8,964 nt of DNA from GH45 sp965370965 (lineage in GTDB: Bacteria; Bacteroidota; Bacteroidia; Bacteroidales; SZUA-534): positions 1 to 8,964 of the forward strand of contig CBDUWQ010000161.1 in NCBI GenBank assembly GCA_965370965.1, written 5' to 3'. Positions within the stretch are counted from its first letter, which is position 1; every line of letters starts with the position of its first letter. Below, piece by piece: positions 1 to 5,651 of this stretch. Made by a program: the position numbers and the translations under genes. The notes beneath the pieces are model-generated. The model saw only the letters and a list, made by a program, of their open reading frames with translations. It was not told the DNA's origin and did no database searches.

Positions 1-25
1 TGACATGTAGTAATATGTATATTAT

Positions 26-1300
26 TTATTTGTTTTTATGCATAATACAGGCTAAATAAATTTCCCTTTGATTATTTAAAAGCTGCATAAATTCATTTTT
101 AATCTTTTCGTACTCTTCTCTGTTAATTTTCTTAATGGGCTCAACCGGTGGGGCATCAACTTTTAGAGGGTCAACAGCTTCGCCGTTTTTAAAAAACCTA
201 AAATCGAGGTGGGGGCCTGTGGCAAGTCCTGTTGCTCCAACATATCCAATTATTTGACCCTGTTTTACATGGTCGCCTGTTTTTAAACCCTTGGCAAAGC
301 CGTGTAAATGTGCATACTGGGTTGTATAAACACTGTTATGTTTTATTTTAATATAGTTTCCTGCACCTCTCCTTTGATATCCTTTTTTTAACACAAAGCC
401 ATCGCCAACACTATGTACTGGTGTGCCTGTTGCAGCGGCATAATCAACCCCGCTATGTGGGCGGCGTATTTTTAAAACAGGGTGCATCCTGCTTTTTGAA
501 AACCTGGAGCTTATACGTCTAAAATTTAACGGTGCCTTTAAAAAAGCCCGGTGCAGACTACCCCCTTCAACGTCAAAATAGCTGCCCCGTTCATCTTGAA
601 CAAAATAAATAGCATAAAAATCTTTGTTTTGATGGTTAAAAAGGGCTCCATAAATACGCTCAATACCTGTTGATATGGTATCAAGAAACCGCTCATCATA
701 AATAACATAAAACTGGTCACCTTTTTGCAAGCCAAAAAAGTCGATGCTCCATGCGTAAATCTCTGACAGCTCTATCGACATCATTGGGTTTATGCTGTTT
801 TCTATCATAGCATCCCAAAGGTTTGTTTTAATAGTTCCCGATGCCATCGACTTTTGAATAATTGTAGGTTTTTCACTTACGATAATCTCAATAGAGTCAA
901 TTAGTTTTATTACAACATATTCGGTAAGCGTATGCTCATAAACAAAGTATTGTAATTTGCTTAAAGTGTCTTTTGAGAAAAAAAGCTTATAATTATTGCC
1001 CGAACGTATTTTACGAACATCAAAAAATTCTTTTTTACGGGCTATTTGGTCAATGGTTTTTGATGTAACCCCATAAGGAATTAAAATATGCGACAGGTTT
1101 TGGTTTCTCCTAACTTTTGCACTTTCAATCCTAAATGAATCAACAGCCAGCCCATATTCCAAATGAATGGGTTTTTCGTCGGCAACCTCATGAACCGGAC
1201 CTTCATCGTCATCAAATTGCTTATCATAGCTTTCGCAATTTACAAGCAATGCAAGGGTAATAATTGTTAAAGCCAGACTAATAAGTATATCTTTTTTCAT
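26..1300 (-). CDS. M23-family peptidoglycan endopeptidase lipoprotein (MepM/Csd3-like architecture)
   Basis: The 424-residue protein is a predicted cell-wall hydrolase of the LytM/M23 zinc-peptidase family, which cuts peptide cross-links in peptidoglycan. It opens with a lipoprotein-type signal (residues 1-21, KK then a hydrophobic run) ending at LLVNC, so Cys22 is probably lipidated; Asn at -1 is atypical. An acidic stretch DDDE follows at 30-33. Residues about 55-110 resemble the LysM/OapA-like module of MepM-type proteins, and about 150-250 the second regulatory domain of Csd3/MepM proteins. The catalytic M23 domain covers about 260-385. HxxxD is H282/D286, the next histidine is H331 in YAHLH, and the final motif reads GPHLDF (H364, D366) where classical members have HxH. 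A charged tail ends the protein. The start is ATG with an A-rich leader and no Shine-Dalgarno site. The gene lies 187 bases downstream of the YitT gene and I see no consensus promoter in that gap. Confidence 0.9.
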   Translation of the reverse strand: MKKDILISLALTIITLALLVNCESYDKQFDDDEGPVHEVADEKPIHLEYGLAVDSFRIESAKVRRNQNLSHILIPYGVTSKTIDQIARKKEFFDVRKIRSGNNYKLFFSKDTLSKLQYFVYEHTLTEYVVIKLIDSIEIIVSEKPTIIQKSMASGTIKTNLWDAMIENSINPMMSIELSEIYAWSIDFFGLQKGDQFYVIYDERFLDTISTGIERIYGALFNHQNKDFYAIYFVQDERGSYFDVEGGSLHRAFLKAPLNFRRISSRFSKSRMHPVLKIRRPHSGVDYAAATGTPVHSVGDGFVLKKGYQRRGAGNYIKIKHNSVYTTQYAHLHGFAKGLKTGDHVKQGQIIGYVGATGLATGPHLDFRFFKNGEAVDPLKVDAPPVEPIKKINREEYEKIKNEFMQLLNNQREIYLACIMHKNK

Positions 1301-1353
1301 ATGTTTATAATTTTATCTTTGCTGCTTGGCAGACAGTTACAATCATCATCGTG

Positions 1354-1379
1354 CCCGCCTGACTGATTAGTCGGGCAGG
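1354..1379. repeat. GC-rich inverted repeat between the YitT and M23 genes
   Basis: The 10-base arms CCCGCCTGAC (1354-1363) and GTCGGGCAGG (1370-1379) flank the 6-base loop TGATTA. As RNA from either strand the arms form nine pairs, including one G-U, with one C·A mismatch. It is far richer in G+C than its surroundings. It has no T-run on the minus-strand side, so it is not a classical terminator for the YitT gene. It may be a dispersed intergenic palindrome, an mRNA-stabilising hairpin in the leader of the M23 gene, or a weak terminator. Confidence 0.6.
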
Positions 1380-1451
1380 TGTACTTCAATAATTATCTCA
1401 GCCATGGGCTGTTCATACGTTTATTTTTTAACCATTAAGGTTTTTTTGTTG

Positions 1452-1471
1452 AGACGATGCATGCATCGTCT
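1452..1471. repeat. Perfect 20-bp palindrome downstream of the YitT gene
   Basis: AGACGATGCATGCATCGTCT is exactly self-complementary over 20 bases and lies 16 bases past the YitT stop codon. A T-run (1441-1447) is on the plus-strand 5' side, so on the minus strand the palindrome is followed by A's rather than U's. This argues against an intrinsic terminator for the YitT transcript. The GAGAC-ATGCAT-GTCTC style resembles dispersed intergenic palindromes I recall from Bacteroidota and other phyla, but copy number cannot be judged from one window. A symmetric protein-binding site is the alternative. Confidence 0.7.
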
Positions 1472-1487
1472 TTACTACTTTAACGGG

Positions 1488-2351
1488 TTAGCCTCTTATT
1501 TTGTCAAAGCCTTCTCCATATACGCCCATTACCTGCCCTTGTGATATAAATGCTTCCGTATCTACCGATTTTACTATGCTATGTACTATACGTGCTTCAT
1601 TTTTTCGTACAATAGTTATAATAATTTTTATAGGGGTTTTGGTGTACCATCCTTGTCCATCAATAGTAGTAACGCCTCTATTTAGTTTTTCTACAATTTT
1701 TTCCGCTATTTCAATGTGTTTTTTGCTAAAAATCATTAGCTGGATTGATTGTTTGCTACCATTTAATATAAGGTCAATGGTATATGATACAATACCCATC
1801 ATAACAAAGCCGTAAACCAGTTTCTCCATGCTTTGAAACAAAATATATGACGACCCAATGATAATAACGTCGCAATACAGTATTACTTTGCCCGGGCTGG
1901 TATTTCTGTATTTATTGAATATCATGGCTATAATATCGGTTCCGCCGGTACTGCCACCCTGAGTAAATACAATACCTACACCTGCACCTGCCAATAACCC
2001 ACCCAAAACGGTAGCCATAAAAGCATCAGTAATTATTGGTTCGGTAATAAAATTTTGTTGTAGTGCTAAAAAAAGTGAAATCATTACAACACTAAAAATA
2101 GTTTTTATACCAAAGTTAGCTCCCAGCATTTTAATGGCAACTATAATTAGTACCGCATTAATTGCCAAGTAGGGGTATCCGGCTGAAATTCCTGTGGCAT
2201 AAAAAATAATGGCAGCCACACCGCTGATACCTCCGCCTACAATTTCGCCAGGTATAAGAAAGGCTGTCCACCCAAGTGCATGTATAAACAAACCAAAGGT
2301 TATAATAGCATAAACCCTAATCTCTTTCCAAATATTAATTTTCTTTTTCAT
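1488..2351 (-). CDS. YitT-family integral membrane protein (DUF161 plus C-terminal DUF2179)
   Basis: This 287-residue inner-membrane protein of unassigned function matches the YitT family. The first ~195 residues hold about five or six hydrophobic segments with the family's glycine-rich signatures, GWTAFLIPGEIVGGGISG at 27-44 and QGGSTGGTD at 131-139. Residues about 205-280 form the soluble C-terminal DUF2179 domain (GVTTIDGQGWYT, then QGQVMGVYGEGFD). The open frame extends 36 bases further upstream to 2387, but the only start there is TTG. The ATG at 2351-2349 gives the usual MKKKINIW-type N-terminus with its charged residues directly before the first membrane segment, so I chose it. The leader is A/T-rich with no Shine-Dalgarno motif. 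The gene follows leuS on the same strand but has its own promoter candidate. Family members are described as transporters only tentatively, and no substrate can be read from this sequence. Confidence 0.9.
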   Translation of the reverse strand: MKKKINIWKEIRVYAIITFGLFIHALGWTAFLIPGEIVGGGISGVAAIIFYATGISAGYPYLAINAVLIIVAIKMLGANFGIKTIFSVVMISLFLALQQNFITEPIITDAFMATVLGGLLAGAGVGIVFTQGGSTGGTDIIAMIFNKYRNTSPGKVILYCDVIIIGSSYILFQSMEKLVYGFVMMGIVSYTIDLILNGSKQSIQLMIFSKKHIEIAEKIVEKLNRGVTTIDGQGWYTKTPIKIIITIVRKNEARIVHSIVKSVDTEAFISQGQVMGVYGEGFDKIRG

Positions 2352-2411
2352 GAATATTGCTGCAAGTTTATAAATTAAAACAGACAAATAAAAACCTTGC
2401 CTCCATATAAA

Positions 2412-2439
2412 AGCCTGTCAAACATATGCCTGACAGGCT
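2412..2439. repeat. Imperfect 28-bp palindrome between leuS and the YitT gene
   Basis: AGCCTGTCA (2412-2420) and TGACAGGCT (2431-2439) are exact inverted 9-base arms. Pairing continues inward to 14-base arms with two mismatches. On the minus-strand RNA those two mismatches become G-U pairs, so the hairpin is stronger in the direction of leuS and YitT transcription. It is followed on that strand by TTTATATGG, only a short U-rich tract. It may act as a weak leuS terminator or processing hairpin, and it also overlaps the promoter candidate for the YitT gene. Confidence 0.55.
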
Positions 2440-2449
2440 GAATATCAAG
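2419..2449 (-). promoter_or_regulatory. Candidate Bacteroidota-type promoter for the YitT gene
   Basis: On the minus strand TATGTTTG (2426-2419) fits the TAnnTTTG -7 consensus exactly. CTTG (2449-2446) provides the TTG core of the -33 box, with a 19-base spacer, inside the 19-21 base range known for this phylum. Transcription would start near 2412, giving a leader of about 60 nt before the ATG at 2351. The -7 box lies inside the palindrome at 2412-2439, so part of the match could be coincidental. Confidence 0.4.
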
Positions 2450-2507
2450 GTATAAAACGTTATAAGTAAATTATTAACAAAATTGGTTAGTTGTTAACTT
2501 TATTAAG

Positions 2508-5312
2508 TTAAATTACAATATTTACAATTTTTCCGGGCACCACAATAACCTTTTTAGGCATTTTGCCATCTAACCACTTTTGGGTTTTTTCTAATTCCAT
2601 AACAGTTTTTTCAATATCATCTTTTGTTGCCTCCAATGGCAAGTCAATAGTAAAACGCATTTTACCGTTAAATGAAACAGGGTAGGTTTTGGTATTTTCA
2701 ATAAGGTAGCTTTCGTTATATGTAGGAAATTTTGCATCGGTAATACTATTATCGTTACCCAACAAACTCCAAAGTTCCTCTGAAACGTGTGGTGCAAATG
2801 GTGATAGTATAACTGCCAGTTTTTCAAGAACATAGCGTTTATTGCACTTTAAATCGGTTAATTCGTTTACACATATCATAAATGCGCTAACCGAAGTGTT
2901 AAACGAAAAATTTTCAATATCCTCGCTAATTTTTTTTATGGTTTTATGAATTGTCTTTTGCTCGGCATCGGTGGGTTTTTCTGCTGATAGGCTCAACTCG
3001 CCATTTGCATTGTAAAACAACCTCCAAAGTTTTTTAATAAAGCGGTGAACGCCCTCAATGCCCGAAGTATCCCATGGTTTTGATATCTCTAACGGACCTA
3101 AAAACATTTCGTATAGCCTAAGCGTGTCGGCTCCGTATTGTTCAATAATATTATCGGGGTTAACTACGTTGTACATCGACTTCGACATTTTTTCAACTGC
3201 ATACCCACAAATATATTTGCCGTCTGTCTTGCCGTCAGTCAGGTTTTCAAGTATAAATTCAGCACTACTAAATTCGGCTCGCCAGTTTTTGAATTTCTCC
3301 AAATCAAGCACATCGTTGTGAACTATGTTTACATCAACATGTATTTCGGTTACATCATACTCTTTTTTAAGGTTATACGACACAAACTTGTTTGTGTCTT
3401 TTACTCTGTAAACAAAATTAGAACGACCTTGAATCATGCCTTGATTAATCAGCTTTTTAAAAGGCTCATCTTTGCAAACCAAGCCTAAATCGTATAAAAA
3501 TTTATTCCAAAAGCGGCTGTAAACTAAATGTCCTGTGGCGTGCTCGGTGCCGCCAATATACAAATCAACATCTTGCCAATAATCGTTAGCCTGCTTGCTT
3601 ACCAATGCATTACTGTTTTTATTGTCCATATAGCGCAAGTAGTATGCCGATGAGCCTGCAAAACCGGGCATTGTATTTAACTCATACGGATAACTCTCTT
3701 TTGTTTCCCAGCCTTTGGCTCGTCCTAATGGTGGCTGTCCGTCATCGGTGGGCAAATATTTATCAACTTCGGGTAGTTCAAGTGGCAGTTGGTCTTCATT
3801 TAAAACATGTGGCATTCCATCTTTGTAATATACAGGAAAAGGCTCGCCCCAGTAGCGCTGACGGCTAAAAATAGCATCGCGTAGGCGGAAATTTACTTTT
3901 CCGTAGCCAAGCTTTTCATCTTCAATATGTTTTATAATTGTTGAAATAGCATCTTTAACCTCTAAACCATTTATTATGCCCGAATTTATCATTTTGCCCT
4001 CTTTTGCATCGTAAGAATTATCCCACGTGGCAGGGGCAGTAATAGTATCTCCTTGTTTTGTAACAACCTGTATTATGGGCAGGTTAAAATGTTTGGCAAA
4101 TGCAAAATCGCGGGTATCGTGTGCCGGAACAGCCATAATAGCACCTGTTCCATATCCCGAAAGTACATAGTCGGCTACCCAAATAGGTATCTCTTGCTTT
4201 GTTAACGGATTTATGCCAAAAGCCCCGGTAAATATCCCGGTTATTTTTGTTACCTCGGCAATCCGCTCACGCTCAGTCCTTGCTTTAGCTTTTTCAATAT
4301 ATTGTGCAACCTCCTCTTTTTGGGCATTGGTGGTTATTTGCTTTACAAGTTCATGCTCGGGTGCTAAAACCATATAGGTTGCACCATAAAGGGTATCGGG
4401 GCGGGTTGTAAAAACTTCTAATACATTGTTATGTCCTTTTATTTTAAAGTTTACTGATGCACCTTCGCTTCTGCCAATCCAGTTGCGCTGAACCTCTTTT
4501 AGCGAATCTGACCAGTCAATGGTGTCAAGCCCATTTAACAGGCGCTGTGCATAGGCAGAAACACGCAGGCTCCATTGTTTCATTTTTTTTTGCGTTACGG
4601 GGTATCCGCCACGTACCGAAACGCCGTCTTTTACTTCGTCGTTGGCCAAAACCGTACCCAGCTCGGTACACCAGTTTACCTGTGTTTCCGATAAAAATGC
4701 TATGCGGTAATTAAGCAACATTTCAAGCTGCTGCTTTTCTGTCCAATTGTTCCAATCGTTTGATAAGAATGCCTCAACCTCTGAACAGGCCATGTCAGCA
4801 TTGGTATTTCCCTCTTTCTCAAAAATTTTAATGAGGTTTTCAATTGGCTCGGCCTTTTGTGTTTTATTGTTAAAGCAGTGTTTAAACATTTTTATAAATA
4901 CCCACTGTGTCCATTTGTAATATTCGGGGTCGCATGTGCGTACCTCACGGCTCCAGTCATACGAAAACCCTATTTTGTCTAACTGTTTGCGGTAACGCTT
5001 AATATTGTTTTCGGTGGTTATTGCAGGGTGCTGCCCTGTTTGTATTGCGTACTGCTCGGCTGGCAGCCCGTAGGCATCGTAGCCCATAGGGTGCAACACG
5101 TTAAATCCGTTTAAACGCTTATAGCGGCTGTAAATATCCGACGCTATATATCCTAATGGGTGTCCAACGTGCAAGCCTGCCCCCGATGGGTATGGAAACA
5201 TATCTAACACATAAAACTTGGGTTTTGATGCATCAATATCAACTTTATATGTTTGGTTTTTACGCCAGTACTCTTGCCACCTTTTTTCTATATCGTTAAA
5301 TTTGTATTCCAT
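2508..5312 (-). CDS. leuS: Leucyl-tRNA synthetase, Bacteroidota type
   Basis: This 934-residue cytoplasmic class Ia synthetase attaches leucine to tRNA-Leu using ATP. The HIGH motif is HVGH at 48-51 and the second signature is KMSKS at 708-712. The CP1 editing domain, which clears mischarged tRNA, carries TTRPDTLYG at 302-310 and GTGAIMAVPAHDTRD at 388-402, including the two aspartates D399 and D402, so editing should be intact. FSRQRYWGEPFP at about 482-493 is also typical. A Bacteroidota-style insertion occupies about 150-205. The usual zinc knuckle is degenerate: NWCTELGTVLAND near 213-225 keeps one Cys, and its partner segment reads VSVRGGYPV. The anticodon-binding domain follows KMSKS, and the last ~60 residues form the C-terminal tRNA-binding domain. 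The length suits the group and the gene appears complete. The ATG is preceded by eight or nine A's on the coding strand, and no Shine-Dalgarno motif is visible. Confidence 0.98.
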   Translation of the reverse strand: MEYKFNDIEKRWQEYWRKNQTYKVDIDASKPKFYVLDMFPYPSGAGLHVGHPLGYIASDIYSRYKRLNGFNVLHPMGYDAYGLPAEQYAIQTGQHPAITTENNIKRYRKQLDKIGFSYDWSREVRTCDPEYYKWTQWVFIKMFKHCFNNKTQKAEPIENLIKIFEKEGNTNADMACSEVEAFLSNDWNNWTEKQQLEMLLNYRIAFLSETQVNWCTELGTVLANDEVKDGVSVRGGYPVTQKKMKQWSLRVSAYAQRLLNGLDTIDWSDSLKEVQRNWIGRSEGASVNFKIKGHNNVLEVFTTRPDTLYGATYMVLAPEHELVKQITTNAQKEEVAQYIEKAKARTERERIAEVTKITGIFTGAFGINPLTKQEIPIWVADYVLSGYGTGAIMAVPAHDTRDFAFAKHFNLPIIQVVTKQGDTITAPATWDNSYDAKEGKMINSGIINGLEVKDAISTIIKHIEDEKLGYGKVNFRLRDAIFSRQRYWGEPFPVYYKDGMPHVLNEDQLPLELPEVDKYLPTDDGQPPLGRAKGWETKESYPYELNTMPGFAGSSAYYLRYMDNKNSNALVSKQANDYWQDVDLYIGGTEHATGHLVYSRFWNKFLYDLGLVCKDEPFKKLINQGMIQGRSNFVYRVKDTNKFVSYNLKKEYDVTEIHVDVNIVHNDVLDLEKFKNWRAEFSSAEFILENLTDGKTDGKYICGYAVEKMSKSMYNVVNPDNIIEQYGADTLRLYEMFLGPLEISKPWDTSGIEGVHRFIKKLWRLFYNANGELSLSAEKPTDAEQKTIHKTIKKISEDIENFSFNTSVSAFMICVNELTDLKCNKRYVLEKLAVILSPFAPHVSEELWSLLGNDNSITDAKFPTYNESYLIENTKTYPVSFNGKMRFTIDLPLEATKDDIEKTVMELEKTQKWLDGKMPKKVIVVPGKIVNIVI

Positions 5313-5451
5313 TTTTTTTTGTTGAGACTGTTAGTGTTTAGTATTGAGATTATGAATAAATATTTTTGCTTTTATTTTAAAATCAAAATATCTCGCATGT
5401 GTTTACTATTTAACCCCAATTGTTCATAAGAATAATTGCTGCCGCCGACAA

Positions 5452-5504
5452 CGACTAAGACTTACCATCAATTTTGAGTAGCAAAATTGAGTGCGACTAA
5501 GTCG
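5452..5504. repeat. Direct repeat CGACTAAG, second copy within a palindrome
   Basis: CGACTAAG occurs at 5452-5459 and again at 5494-5501, 42 bases apart. The second copy is the start of CGACTAAGTCG (5494-5504), a palindrome with 5-base arms around a central A. The hairpin at 5468-5490 lies between the copies. Such an arrangement suits either an intergenic repeat element or binding sites for a dimeric regulator, and the sequence does not decide between them. Confidence 0.5.
5468..5490. repeat. Perfect hairpin in the leuS leader
   Basis: TCAATTTTG (5468-5476) and CAAAATTGA (5482-5490) are exact inverted arms around the 5-base loop AGTAG. The stem is A/T-rich and stable only to a moderate degree. 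No T-run follows on either strand, so it is not an intrinsic terminator. It would lie in the middle of the proposed leuS leader, directly before a possible 14-codon reading frame. Confidence 0.6.
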
Positions 5505-5507
5505 GGA

Positions 5508-5560
5508 TTAACCGCATTTAATATCCATCTTTACAAAATTTGATGAATAATGCGGGTTAA
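5508..5560. repeat. Long-range inverted repeat with one bulged base
   Basis: TTAACCGCATT (5508-5518) pairs with AATGCGGGTTAA (5549-5560) over 11 base pairs, with one extra G in the right arm. The 30-base interior contains a further short pairing of CATC (5526-5529) with GATG (5542-5545). The element ends about five bases from the leuS -7 candidate, so it would form at the very 5' end of the leuS mRNA. Confidence 0.5.
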
Positions 5561-5565
5561 GTGCA

Positions 5566-5573
5566 CAAAAGTA
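5566..5573 (-). promoter_or_regulatory. Candidate -7 promoter box for leuS
   Basis: On the minus strand the sequence reads TACTTTTG, an exact match to the TAnnTTTG -7 consensus of Bacteroidota. No clear TTTG or TTG -33 box is found 19-21 bases upstream, which weakens the call. Transcription from here would give a leuS leader of about 245-250 nt. Confidence 0.4.
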
Positions 5574-5589
5574 AAAAAATAACGTTTTG

Positions 5590-5621
5590 TTTGGGCATTT
5601 AATAAAATTTAATAATAGTTG
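5590..5621 (+). promoter_or_regulatory. Weak promoter candidate for the polysaccharide operon
   Basis: TTTG (5590-5593) fits the -33 box. AATAGTTG (5614-5621), after a 20-base spacer, matches four of the six fixed positions of TAnnTTTG. The site ends 30 bases before the flippase ATG. Spacing and placement are right but the -7 box is poor, so the call rests partly on the need for a promoter for the divergent operon. Confidence 0.25.
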
Positions 5622-5651
5622 CTAAAAATATTTTTAATTTAGCTCATATTT

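Larger units (their letters stand above)
5313..5651. other. Divergent intergenic region between leuS and the polysaccharide operon
   Basis: No protein gene of normal size fits in these 339 bases. The region holds a perfect 9-bp hairpin (5468-5490), an 8-base direct repeat (5452-5459 and 5494-5501), an 11-base palindrome (5494-5504), a long-range inverted repeat (5508-5560) and promoter-like boxes for both directions near 5566-5621. The part next to leuS (5313-5440) is A/T-rich and I see no further structure in it. If leuS is transcribed from the -7 box at 5566-5573, nearly all of this region becomes its 5' leader. Confidence 0.7.

Noticed and set aside
538..735. Small minus-strand frame inside the M23 gene
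   Set aside because: It is an alternative frame within a well-supported gene, with no start context of its own.
1441..1471. Intrinsic terminator for the YitT gene
   Set aside because: The T-run is on the wrong side of the palindrome for minus-strand transcription; on the transcribed strand the hairpin is followed by A's.
1501..1815. Plus-strand open frame of 104 codons
   Set aside because: It lies wholly opposite the YitT gene, is rich in residues typical of antisense translation, and has no recognisable domain.
2352..2387. Upstream extension of the YitT gene to a TTG start
   Set aside because: It adds twelve residues not expected in the family, uses a rarer start, and the ATG at 2351 gives the typical charged N-terminus right before the first membrane segment.
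3058..3488. Two plus-strand open frames opposite leuS
   Set aside because: They are antisense shadows of the conserved catalytic region of leuS, with no leader or recognisable motifs.
4457..4714. Plus-strand open frame of 85 codons opposite leuS
   Set aside because: The leuS reading frame here is fully conserved in character, and the antisense product is Cys/Arg/His-rich without domain features.
5313..5573. T-box riboswitch upstream of leuS
   Set aside because: No T-box consensus or terminator/antiterminator pair is visible, and these elements are not expected in Bacteroidota.
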